A stretch of 64,000 nucleotides of DNA from Sphingomonadales bacterium (GTDB lineage: Bacteria > Pseudomonadota > Alphaproteobacteria > SMXS01), in contig JALHLV010000006.1 in assembly GCA_022844405.1 (NCBI GenBank), forward strand, positions 62,001 to 126,000, given 5' to 3'. Of this stretch, positions 57,309 to 64,000 are shown one piece after another (positions within the stretch are counted from its first letter, which is position 1; every line of letters starts with the position of its first letter). A program made the translations under genes and the position numbers. The notes beneath the pieces were generated by a model. That model worked only from the letters and a program-made list of their open reading frames with translations. It was not told the origin of the DNA and searched no databases.

Positions 57309-57692
57309 TTATAGGGCAGCGCCGATATCGGTCTTGGCAAAGTCGTTGCCGATATAGAGCAGTTGGCAATCGTATGCGCGGGCGGCCTCATAGGCGAAAC
57401 AGTCGCCAAAATTAAGGCCCGCCGGATGCATGCCTTTTCCCCAACTGCGGTATATGTAGGCCGCTCGCCGGACGGATGCCGCCGTCACGGGCACGATCTC
57501 GACGGCGAGGTCATCAATCAGACCAAGGGTGATGTCCTCCACATTGCGACGTATTGAAACGATGAGGGCTTCCGCGAGGGTTCCAGCCGACATCAAAGGC
57601 CGATCATCGCCCTCAAGCGCCGCCTTGCAGGCTTGGCCCGCAGGTTCGTCCAGTACGATGGCCATGATCGCCGACGTATCGACGACGATCAT
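57309..57692 (-). CDS. PIN-domain VapC-family toxin (second module)
   Basis: A 127-residue PIN-domain protein: MIVVDTSAIMAIVLDEP at the N-terminus, GTLAEALIV in the middle, and GLNFGDCFAYEAARAYDCQLLYIGNDFAKTDI at the C-terminus give the acidic catalytic residues in usual order. It overlaps the upstream antitoxin gene by 4 nt. It should be an RNase neutralised by that antitoxin. The module sits downstream of two tRNA genes on the other strand. Confidence 0.93.
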   Translation of the reverse strand: MIVVDTSAIMAIVLDEPAGQACKAALEGDDRPLMSAGTLAEALIVSIRRNVEDITLGLIDDLAVEIVPVTAASVRRAAYIYRSWGKGMHPAGLNFGDCFAYEAARAYDCQLLYIGNDFAKTDIGAAL

Positions 57693-57946
57693 TTCGGCAG
57701 TCCGTATTCATCGTAAAGAAAATCCTGGCTGTGCGCCGCATCCGGCCCGGGCGTCGCCTTGGCCCGTCCGGCCTTGCTCGCAGCATCCAGAATCGCGCGG
57801 CGGGATTCCCTGTCGAGAACTGCAGCGACCGGCACGAGCCGCACGGCTGGATGGCCATGGCGCGTGAGAATAACCTCGTCGCCTGCTTCGGCGCGCCGGA
57901 CCAACTCGGTGAGCTGGCCTTTGGCGTCTGTCACGGAAATACGCAT
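57689..57946 (-). CDS. Phd-type antitoxin (second module)
   Basis: An 85-residue antitoxin of the Phd/YefM-like class: ISVTDAKGQLTELVRRAEAG and EVILTRHGHPAVRLVPV, followed by a C-terminal toxin-binding arm ending FLYDEYGLPK. It probably represses its own promoter through the two palindromes just upstream. AGGTG precedes the ATG at 57946. Family assignment between VapB and Phd is approximate. Confidence 0.9.
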   Translation of the reverse strand: MRISVTDAKGQLTELVRRAEAGDEVILTRHGHPAVRLVPVAAVLDRESRRAILDAASKAGRAKATPGPDAAHSQDFLYDEYGLPK

Positions 57947-57957
57947 TGCGGCACCTG

Positions 57958-58006
57958 TTTAATGGACCATTGTCTGGTCCATTAAATTAGACCATCGAAT
58001 GGTCTA
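57958..58006. promoter_or_regulatory. Twin palindromic operators of the second toxin-antitoxin module
   Basis: Two perfect palindromes lie next to each other. TTTAATGGACCA pairs with TGGTCCATTAAA (57958-57986, 5-nt spacer), and TAGACCAT pairs with ATGGTCTA (57988-58006, 3-nt spacer). Both contain the core GACCAT. They occupy the 5' region of the antitoxin gene and are likely cooperative binding sites for the antitoxin or the complex. Confidence 0.75.
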
Positions 58007-58041
58007 CATCAAACGGCGGTGTCGAGTGCTCCCACGCTGCT

Positions 58042-58458
58042 TCAGGCCGTCCGCTTTCTTCCCAGGCCGATCTTCATGGCCAGCTCGCGCCGGCGCGCCG
58101 CGTAGTTCGGCGCCACCATGGGATAGTCGGCCGCCAAGCCCCAGCGCTTGCGGTACTGGTCCGGCGTCAGGTTGAATGACGTTTTCAGATGCCGCTTGAG
58201 CATCTTCAGTTTCTTGCCGTCCTCCAGGCACACGATGTAGTCCGGCATCACCGAGCGGCGCGGATTGACGGCGGGCGTCAATTCAGGGGGCCGCGCCTCG
58301 GCGGGCGTGTTGCCCAGCCCGGTCAGCGTCGCGAACACGATCTCGACAAGACGCGGCAAATCGGCGGCGGAAACGGGGTTCTTGATCACATGCGCAGAGA
58401 CGATTTCCGATGTCAGTCCAAGCAATTCCAGATGGTCGACTTCAAGATGATCGGACAT
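58042..58458 (-). CDS. MucR/Ros family transcriptional regulator
   Basis: A 138-residue DNA-binding protein. The DNA-binding half is CLEDGKKLKMLKRHLKTSFN followed by LTPDQYRKRWGL, DYPMVAPNYAARRRELA and KIGLGRK, all typical of MucR. In Ros the zinc ligands are Cys, Cys, His, His; here they are C77, D80 and H90, and the last His site is S94-F95. MucR proteins bind AT-rich DNA as higher-order oligomers and act as silencers, including of their own gene. AGGAG precedes the ATG at 58458. Confidence 0.92.
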   Translation of the reverse strand: MSDHLEVDHLELLGLTSEIVSAHVIKNPVSAADLPRLVEIVFATLTGLGNTPAEARPPELTPAVNPRRSVMPDYIVCLEDGKKLKMLKRHLKTSFNLTPDQYRKRWGLAADYPMVAPNYAARRRELAMKIGLGRKRTA

Positions 58459-58499
58459 GTCACTCCTAGGGTTGGATGTTTTGCCATCGCATGGTGTAT

Positions 58500-58560
58500 T
58501 GATTTCGGGATACATATAGTCTGTCATTACTGACAATGCCATTTAATAATAATCCATTAC
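58500..58560. promoter_or_regulatory. AT-rich region upstream of mucR
   Basis: This stretch is notably AT-rich for the genome and contains TGTCA-TTAC-TGACA (58522-58535) and several T-A steps. MucR/Ros proteins bind such DNA and often autoregulate. Autoregulation here is an inference. Confidence 0.4.
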
Positions 58561-58644
58561 TTGCACCGGTGACGCCGCCTTGGGCGGCTAATCCGTATCG
58601 ACGAACCCTGTTTCGATGAGTCCGAGAGGCTTGGAGCCACGCCG

Positions 58645-59796
58645 ATGACGCTTGATCCGGCGCGGAAATGTTCCTATTCAGTTCCTGGCGCTCACCATCC
58701 GGCGATCGGGCCGATGACCCACGGCATCCGCAAGATCATCCATGTCGACATGGACGCGTTCTATGCGTCGGTGGAGCAGCGCGACGACCCGGCATTGCGC
58801 GGCAAGCCTGTCGCCGTGGGCGGACCCAGCAAGCGCGGCGTGGTGGCGGCGGCGAGCTACGAGGCGCGGGCGTTCGGCGTGCGCTCGGCCATGCCGTCGG
58901 TGACGGCGGCGCGCAAGTGCCCGGACCTGGTGTTCGTCAAGCCGCGCTTCGACGTCTACAAGCAGGTGTCGCGCCAGATCAGGGACATCTTCGCCGAGTT
59001 CACGCCGCTGATCGAGCCGCTGTCGCTGGACGAGGCTTATCTGGACGTCACCGAGAACCTGAAGCGCAACCCGTCGGCGACCCTGATCGCCCGCGAGATC
59101 CGCGCCCGCATCCTGGAGGAGACCGGGCTGACCGCCTCGGCCGGCGTGTCCTACAACAAGTTCCTGGCCAAGATCGCCTCCGACTACCGCAAGCCCAACG
59201 GCCAGTTCGTCATCACGCCCGACATGGGCGAGGCGTTCGTCGGCGAACTGACGGTGGGCAAGTTCCACGGCGTCGGTCCGGCGACAGCCGAGAAGATGAA
59301 CCGGCTGGGCATCTTCACCGGCGCCGACCTGCGCGCGCTGCCGCTCGACGTGCTGCAGCGGCATTTCGGCAAGTCCGGCGCGTGGTACCACGCCATCTCG
59401 CGCGGCGAGGACGACCGGCCGGTGAAGCCCGACCGGCAGCGCAAGTCGATCGGCTCGGAAACCACGTTCTTCGACGATCTGGGCGAGCCCGGCGAGATCG
59501 AGGACGGCGTCATCGCCATGCTCGACGACGTGTGGACCCATTGCGAAAAAGGCGGCATCACCGGCCGGACGGTGACGGTCAAGATCAAGTTCGCCGACTT
59601 CCAGATCATCACCCGCAGCCGCACCCTCGCCTCGCCGATCACGGCGCGCGGCCAGCTCGAACAGGCGGCCATCGCGCTGCTGCGCGGCGCCTATCCGCTG
59701 CCCAAGCGGGTGCGGCTGCTGGGCGTCACGCTGTCAAACCTTGAACGGGAAGCGGCGCCCGCGACGACACCTCAGCTTGATCTGGGACTGATCTAG
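58645..59796 (+). CDS. dinB: DNA polymerase IV (DinB)
   Basis: A 383-residue Y-family translesion polymerase. Motifs: IIHVDMDAFYASVEQRDD, RGVVAAASYEARAFGVRSAM, PLSLDEAYLDVT with the catalytic SLDE, and the helix-hairpin-helix region GVGPATAEKMNRLGI. The ATG at 58645 has GGAG 8 bp upstream; an in-frame ATG at 58714 would give the shorter, more usual N-terminus but has only a weak site. The C-terminus ends with QLDLGLI, a clamp-binding-like peptide. No clear LexA box was found upstream. The gene end overlaps the sensor kinase by 71 bp. Confidence 0.94.
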   Translation: MTLDPARKCSYSVPGAHHPAIGPMTHGIRKIIHVDMDAFYASVEQRDDPALRGKPVAVGGPSKRGVVAAASYEARAFGVRSAMPSVTAARKCPDLVFVKPRFDVYKQVSRQIRDIFAEFTPLIEPLSLDEAYLDVTENLKRNPSATLIAREIRARILEETGLTASAGVSYNKFLAKIASDYRKPNGQFVITPDMGEAFVGELTVGKFHGVGPATAEKMNRLGIFTGADLRALPLDVLQRHFGKSGAWYHAISRGEDDRPVKPDRQRKSIGSETTFFDDLGEPGEIEDGVIAMLDDVWTHCEKGGITGRTVTVKIKFADFQIITRSRTLASPITARGQLEQAAIALLRGAYPLPKRVRLLGVTLSNLEREAAPATTPQLDLGLI

Positions 59797-61141
59797 GGAA
59801 GCTGAGCACGACGCGCAGCCCCGGCCCCGCGTCTTCCAGCGCGATCTGGATGTTGTGCAACCTGGCGATGGCAGCGACCAGGCTGAGGCCCAGGCCGTTG
59901 CCGGGCGTGGTGCGGCTGGCTTCCAGACGGACGAAGCGGTCGAATACCCGGTCACGGGATTCGGCCGGTATGCCCCTGCCCCGGTCCTCGACGATGACGC
60001 GCACGCCGCCGCCGGCACGCTCTAGCCGCAGCTGGACCGGCGTGCCCTTGGGTGTGTGCTTCAGGGCGTTCTCGATCAGGTTCGACAGCATCTGCAGGAT
60101 CAGCGCCCGGTCGCCGCGCACTTCGACACCCGGCGGAACGTCGACCTCGAACGGCCGGCCTTCCTCGTCGGCAAGCGGACCATAGGCCTCGCCCAGGGTG
60201 ACGAGGATGTCGGACAGCCTGACGGTGGTGAACGTCTTGGCCGACATGGTGCCTTCGACCTGGGCGATGCCCAGGATGGCGTTGAAGGTCTCCAGGATGC
60301 CGGCGCTTTCCTCGATCGCCAATTCCAGCGCCTGATTGCCCTCGGCTGTCCCGGCGGCGTCGCGCGCCTCCTCGAGACGGCGGCCGAGCCGGCTGAGCGG
60401 GGTGCGCAGGTCGTGGGCGACGCTGTTGGTCACCTCGCGGGTCTCCGTCACCAGGACGTCGATGCGGTCCAGCATGGCGTTGAGGCCGGCGGCGAGCCGG
60501 TCGAGTTCGTCGTTGGTGTCGCGGGTCTCCACGCGGCTGTGGAGCTCGCCGCCCATGATATCGACCACCGTCGAGGTGATGGCATCGATGCGGCGGAGGA
60601 ACCGGCGGGTCATCAGCGCGCCGATGGCGCCGCCCAGCAGCACGGCGGCAACCAGTGTGCCCAGGGCGGCGCGGACGAACAGGCTGTCGATCGCCTCGCG
60701 CCAGACCGGCTCGACGCCGACGGTGAGCGTGGCGCCGCCGATTCTGACCGTGCGCGCGACGACCCGGATGTGTTCCGGCGCGCCCTGGACGTCGACCTCG
60801 ACAGCGAATTTCCGGTGTCCGGGGATGACGGGAATCTCGGGGAGATTGGCGGCCAGGACGCGTCCGGTCGCATCGGTCAGCCGGTAGAATGTGCGCAGCT
60901 TGACGTGCGCGCGCCGCCGCGCCTCGATGTCCTCGATCACCTCTGGCATGCCGCCTAAGCCGTAGGCGTCCTCCAGTTCCTCGACGCGGGCGTCGACCCG
61001 GTCGCGGATATCCTGGTCGAGGCTGCGCGCCTCGATCAGATAGAGAGTAACGAGCAGGACGATCGTGGCCAGCAGGTAGAGCGCGACATAGAGCAGCGTG
61101 AAGCGGACGCCGGTGGAGCGAAGGAACTCACTCCGGCGCAT
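59726..61141 (-). CDS. HAMP-domain sensor histidine kinase
   Basis: A 471-residue membrane kinase. Two membrane helices (about residues 13-35 and 148-172) flank a periplasmic sensor of about 110 residues, followed by HAMP, the H-box SVAHDLRTPLSRL, the N-box LIENALKHT, and ATP-lid segments EDRGRGIPAE and GNGLGLSLV. It pairs with the response regulator, whose gene overlaps its start by 14 bp. The signal sensed is unknown. The last 24 or so residues are encoded antisense to the dinB 3' end. Confidence 0.93.
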   Translation of the reverse strand: MRRSEFLRSTGVRFTLLYVALYLLATIVLLVTLYLIEARSLDQDIRDRVDARVEELEDAYGLGGMPEVIEDIEARRRAHVKLRTFYRLTDATGRVLAANLPEIPVIPGHRKFAVEVDVQGAPEHIRVVARTVRIGGATLTVGVEPVWREAIDSLFVRAALGTLVAAVLLGGAIGALMTRRFLRRIDAITSTVVDIMGGELHSRVETRDTNDELDRLAAGLNAMLDRIDVLVTETREVTNSVAHDLRTPLSRLGRRLEEARDAAGTAEGNQALELAIEESAGILETFNAILGIAQVEGTMSAKTFTTVRLSDILVTLGEAYGPLADEEGRPFEVDVPPGVEVRGDRALILQMLSNLIENALKHTPKGTPVQLRLERAGGGVRVIVEDRGRGIPAESRDRVFDRFVRLEASRTTPGNGLGLSLVAAIARLHNIQIALEDAGPGLRVVLSFPRSVPDQAEVSSRAPLPVQGLTA

Positions 61142-61805
61142 AGATGCTGTAGCCGGCCCCTCTGACGGTGTGGATCAGCGGGGTGTCCGAATCCCTGTCG
61201 ATCTTCGACCGGAGGCGGCTCATATGCGTCTCGATGATCTTGGTCTTGGGATCGAAATGGAAGTCCCAGACATGCTCGAGCAGCATGGTGCGCGTCACCA
61301 CGTCGCCGGCGTTGCGCATCATGTATTCCAGCAGCTTGAATTCCTGGGGCTGAAGGTCGACCAGACGGCCGGCGCGCTTCACCTGGCGGCGGCGCAGGTC
61401 CATTTCCAGGTCGCCCACCTTCAGCACGGGTTCGACCTTGGCCAGCACCGGGCGGCGGCCCAGCGCATGCACACGGGCGGCGAACTCCGAGAACGCGAAT
61501 GGCTTGACGAGATAATCGTCGGCGCCGGCATCGAGGCCTTCCACCCGTTCGTTGACGCCGTCCAGAGCCGTCAGGAACAGCACCGGCGTCTTGACGCCGG
61601 CGACGCGGATGCTCTTCAGGATGGTGACGCCATCCACTTCCGGCAGCATGCGGTCGAGCACGATGACGTCGTAAGGGCTGCTGGAGGCGAGATGCAGGCC
61701 TTCATCGCCGGATTCGACCTTGTCGACCGTGTGGCCGAGCTGTCCGAGGCCACGCGCCACATAGGTCAGCGTGTCGGCATCGTCTTCGACTACGAGTATT
61801 TTCAT
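61128..61805 (-). CDS. OmpR/PhoB-family response regulator
   Basis: A 225-residue regulator: receiver domain with the phosphorylation site D51 (YDVIVLDRMLP), conserved DD pair at the N-terminus, and K in YLVKPFAF; then a winged-helix domain with QPQEFKLLEYMMRNAG, RTMLLEHVWDF and the recognition helix ETHMSRLRSKID. It is the partner of the adjacent kinase. The ATG at 61805 starts the conserved KILVVEDD. Targets are not known, but tandem 11-bp repeats at 63954-63986 are a candidate type of site. Confidence 0.95.
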   Translation of the reverse strand: MKILVVEDDADTLTYVARGLGQLGHTVDKVESGDEGLHLASSSPYDVIVLDRMLPEVDGVTILKSIRVAGVKTPVLFLTALDGVNERVEGLDAGADDYLVKPFAFSEFAARVHALGRRPVLAKVEPVLKVGDLEMDLRRRQVKRAGRLVDLQPQEFKLLEYMMRNAGDVVTRTMLLEHVWDFHFDPKTKIIETHMSRLRSKIDRDSDTPLIHTVRGAGYSIYAPE

Positions 61806-62065
61806 CGGCGGCCAATTCCCTGGAGGCTCTTGGCGTACAGATAATCGCCCGGTGCAAATCGCCACATACACACCGCGATTTCTTTTAGTTTGTCATAGGT
61901 TGCCGGAGGCTGTCCAAGTATTTTGGCAAAGTCGACCGACGCTGGCGCAGCGCCTGACCGGGGCTCGTTCCCTGATCAGGAGTTGACCGGCGGCGCCATC
62001 CAGCGTCTTGCTTTTCCAGCGCGTCCGCAGGAAAGTCGGCCGACACGAACGACGGGAGACGGCTG

Positions 62066-63448
62066 ATGGGATATGATCTGCAGAAGGTGCCGGCGCAGGC
62101 GCTGCCGCACACCACCTATCAGGAATATCTCGACAGGGACCGGCACGAACCGGCGCGCAGCCTGCGCGAAGTGGGCAATACCGATCTGGGGACGGCCGAT
62201 GTCGACAAGCGCCGCTACATCGACCGGGCATGGTACGAGCAGGAAAAGAAGATCTGGGACCATGTCTGGCAGGTGGCGTGCCGCGAGGAGCACATCCCCG
62301 ATCCCGGCGACTTCCACGTCTACGACATCGGCACCCGCTCCTACCTGATCGTCCGCACCACCGACGGCGGCATCAAGGCCTATCCCAACGCCTGCCTGCA
62401 CCGCGGCCGCAAGCTGCGGCTGGAATCCGGCCATGTCGAAAAATTCCGCTGCCCGTTCCACGGCTTCACCTGGACGCTGGAGGGCAACATCGCCCATGTC
62501 CCGTGCGAATGGGACTTCCCGCAGGTCGACAAGGACGCGTTCCACCTGCCCGAGGCACATGTGGGCACCTTCGCCGGCTGGGTGTTCATCAACCCCGACC
62601 CCGACGCCATGCGGCTGGAGGATTTCCTCGACCCGATCTGGCGGCACTACCAGCCCTATGCCTGGGACCAGTCCTATCTGGGCGTGCATGCGGGCAAGGT
62701 GCTGAAGGGCAACTGGAAGATCATCCAGGAGGCCTTCATGGAGGCGTTCCACTCGCTCGACACCCATCCGCAGATCCTCGGCAGCGTCGACGATTTCGGC
62801 TGCCAGTACGACGTCTGGGAGGGCAAGCCGCACGTCAACCGGATGATGGCCGTGTTCGCGGCGCCCAGTTCCTACGTGATCGACCAGGTCACCGAGCAGG
62901 ACGTGCTCGACGAGTGGCTCGGGCGGAAGTGGGACGATCCGGGCAAGATCACCCTGGCGGCCGGCGAAACCGCCCGCACCAGGACCGCCGACATGAAGCG
63001 AGAGCAGACCGAGGCGCAGCTCGGCTATGCAGTGCCCGAGCTGTCCGACGCCGAGCTGGTCGACGGCTGGTACTATGTGGTGTTCCCGAACTTCATGCTG
63101 TGGGGCGGCTTCGGACCGAACATGTGGTACCGCTTCCGGCCGTGGAACGACAGCCATGAGGAGACGCTGATGGAGGTGGGCTACATCATGCGCCATCCCA
63201 GGAACGAGCCCAAGCCAACGCCCATGCCGATGATCATGCTCGACATCAACACCAAGTGGGACAGCGTCGAGGCGCTGGGCGGGCTGGGTTTCGTGCTCGA
63301 CCAGGACACCACCAACATGGCCGCCATCCACGACGGCCTGAAGGCCTCGTTCAAGCCGGGCGTGACGCTCGCCTCCTACCAGGAGAAGCGCATCCGCCAC
63401 TTCCACCAGACGCTCGATCTGTACATGGAGCGCTACGCCAACTCGTGA
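62066..63448 (+). CDS. Aromatic ring-hydroxylating Rieske oxygenase, alpha subunit
   Basis: A 460-residue oxygenase. The Rieske [2Fe-2S] ligands are in CLHRGRK and CPFHGFTW (C-x-H and C-x2-H). The mononuclear Fe site is in the helix IIQEAFMEAFHSLDTHP (bridging Asp/Glu and two His) with a distal Asp near QDTTNMA. It should hydroxylate or demethylate an aromatic or steroid substrate with electrons from a separate reductase; none is encoded nearby. GGGAG precedes the ATG at 62066, and a strong hairpin terminates the transcript. It is divergent from the two-component system. Confidence 0.93.
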   Translation: MGYDLQKVPAQALPHTTYQEYLDRDRHEPARSLREVGNTDLGTADVDKRRYIDRAWYEQEKKIWDHVWQVACREEHIPDPGDFHVYDIGTRSYLIVRTTDGGIKAYPNACLHRGRKLRLESGHVEKFRCPFHGFTWTLEGNIAHVPCEWDFPQVDKDAFHLPEAHVGTFAGWVFINPDPDAMRLEDFLDPIWRHYQPYAWDQSYLGVHAGKVLKGNWKIIQEAFMEAFHSLDTHPQILGSVDDFGCQYDVWEGKPHVNRMMAVFAAPSSYVIDQVTEQDVLDEWLGRKWDDPGKITLAAGETARTRTADMKREQTEAQLGYAVPELSDAELVDGWYYVVFPNFMLWGGFGPNMWYRFRPWNDSHEETLMEVGYIMRHPRNEPKPTPMPMIMLDINTKWDSVEALGGLGFVLDQDTTNMAAIHDGLKASFKPGVTLASYQEKRIRHFHQTLDLYMERYANS

Positions 63449-63453
63449 AAAGC

Positions 63454-63483
63454 GAAGGGCCGCTTCGCAAGAAGCGGCCCTTC
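63454..63483 (+). terminator. Strong hairpin after the Rieske oxygenase
   Basis: A perfect 13-bp stem (GAAGGGCCGCTTC / GAAGCGGCCCTTC, loop GCAA) starts 6 bp after the stop. There is a weak T-rich tail (TTC then CTC). It lies between convergent genes and may act both ways. Confidence 0.8.
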
Positions 63484-63512
63484 CTCAGGATTCGAGAAGC
63501 CGGCAGGGGGGA

Positions 63513-63866
63513 TTAGCCGATCCGCTCGAGGCTCCTGATGTTGCACTTCTGGTCGCGCACCAGCACGGCGCCGAACTTGTCGAACGAACCGCCGGGCGAG
63601 GTCACGAAGCCGACCGTGTCGCTGAACCGCAGCCCGTGGCAGTGGCTCGCGAACGTCGCGCGGTAGGTGTCGCCCGACGCGGTGGTGATGATCATCGAGC
63701 GGCTCGACTCCACCTTCCAGTCCTTGATCGAACCGAAATTGGCGAAGCTGATCGCGTTCGCGGAGCTGGCGTTGGCGCTGTTCAATCCGATGAACAGGCC
63801 GGTTACGACGCCCACGGTCAGGACCGCGGCGACGATCTTGGGGATAATGCTGGTCCTCTTGTTCAT
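63513..63866 (-). CDS. DUF6491-like exported small protein
   Basis: A 117-residue protein with an N-terminal signal or anchor helix (KIVAAVLTVGVVTGLFIGL) and a small beta-rich domain with DTYRATFASHCHGLRFSD, SFDKFGAVLV and DQKCNIRSLERI. Two cysteines sit where DUF6491 proteins have them. Function is unknown. AAAGGA precedes the ATG at 63866. Tandem 11-bp repeats lie about 90-120 bp upstream. Confidence 0.7.
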   Translation of the reverse strand: MNKRTSIIPKIVAAVLTVGVVTGLFIGLNSANASSANAISFANFGSIKDWKVESSRSMIITTASGDTYRATFASHCHGLRFSDTVGFVTSPGGSFDKFGAVLVRDQKCNIRSLERIG

Positions 63867-63953
63867 TGTTGTCGTCCTTTCGAACCGGCGCCGGGGTGTT
63901 GCCTGTTTTCCGCGCCGTTGATGCGCCGTTGTAAGTCCCGGCCCCTGAACGCT

Positions 63954-63986
63954 GCATTAACCCGGCATTCATCCGTCATTCACCTT
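63954..63986. promoter_or_regulatory. Three tandem 11-bp repeats upstream of DUF6491 gene
   Basis: GCATTAACCCG, GCATTCATCCG and TCATTCACCTT follow one another without gaps, one turn of the helix apart. Such 11-bp-spaced direct repeats are typical binding sites of OmpR/PhoB-family regulators. The site is 88 bp from the start codon, and possible regulation by the neighbouring response regulator is an inference. Confidence 0.45.
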
Positions 63987-64000
63987 CTGGGGATTGTCGG

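Noticed and set aside
56901-58006. A genomic island integrated at the tRNA-Asn gene
   Set aside because: No integrase and no direct repeat of the tRNA 3' end were seen; the toxin-antitoxin pair alone is not enough.

Overview
The window is a GC-rich chromosomal segment of an alphaproteobacterium, most like the Rhodospirillales and their relatives. That placement is an inference from gene content and order: a gyrA-coaD-ppiA-ppiB-queA-tgt chain; a divergent ssb/uvrA pair sharing an alphaproteobacterial-type LexA box; a yajC/Mth938/NDUFAF6-like group; a long nlpD-pcm-surE-serS-tatC-tatB-tatA-scpB-scpA-M50-nagZ-SPOR-argS-dgt series; a valS-popZ-tolC-pcm group; and a MucR/Ros regulator. No phage, insertion sequence or CRISPR array was seen.

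Layout. 1-2461: end of an upstream gene, a shared hairpin, a short-chain dehydrogenase (SDR) and a divergent acyl-CoA synthetase. 2671-12425: tgt, queA, ppiB, ppiA, coaD and gyrA on the minus strand, with an SDR plus a luciferase-like monooxygenase inserted between tgt and queA and a nucleotidyltransferase inserted between queA and ppiB. 12477-17614: a secreted DUF4139 protein, ssb and uvrA. 17662-18616: an AbrB antitoxin and a Phd/VapC module. 18688-23573: trmFO, an NDUFAF6-like protein, a PuuD-like membrane protein, an Mth938/NDUFAF3-like protein, yajC and a DUF815 ATPase; secD and secF, usual next to yajC, are absent here. 23883-29426: an accessory block with a carotenoid oxygenase, a PQQ dehydrogenase whose membrane anchor is a separate gene, and a Tat-exported PhoD phosphatase. 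29488-42029: the long housekeeping minus-strand series. 42108-44968: erpA, a VIT transporter, three small proteins and xthA. 45257-48679: a NitT/TauT-type ABC transporter and an anchored periplasmic protein. 48732-56750: ilvD, valS, popZ, tolC and a second PCM-family gene. 56901-58006: tRNA-Cys, tRNA-Asn and a VapBC-type module with two palindromic operators. 58042-63866: mucR, dinB, a two-component system, a Rieske oxygenase and a DUF6491 protein.

Functionally the window joins tRNA modification (queuosine, m5U54), DNA maintenance (gyrase, SSB, UvrA, Pol IV, ExoIII, ScpAB), protein export (TatABC, YajC), envelope recycling and division (NagZ, NlpD, SPOR, TolC) and dispersed catabolic genes. 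Short GC-rich inverted repeats sit in several spacers, two of them opposite-orientation copies of one element. The most unusual points are the split Gcd-like dehydrogenase, a dgt gene with no ATG, GTG or TTG start, the complex I assembly-factor homologues beside yajC, the twin-palindrome toxin-antitoxin operator, a MucR lacking the second zinc histidine, and an acyl-CoA synthetase with Arg in place of the catalytic A10 Lys.
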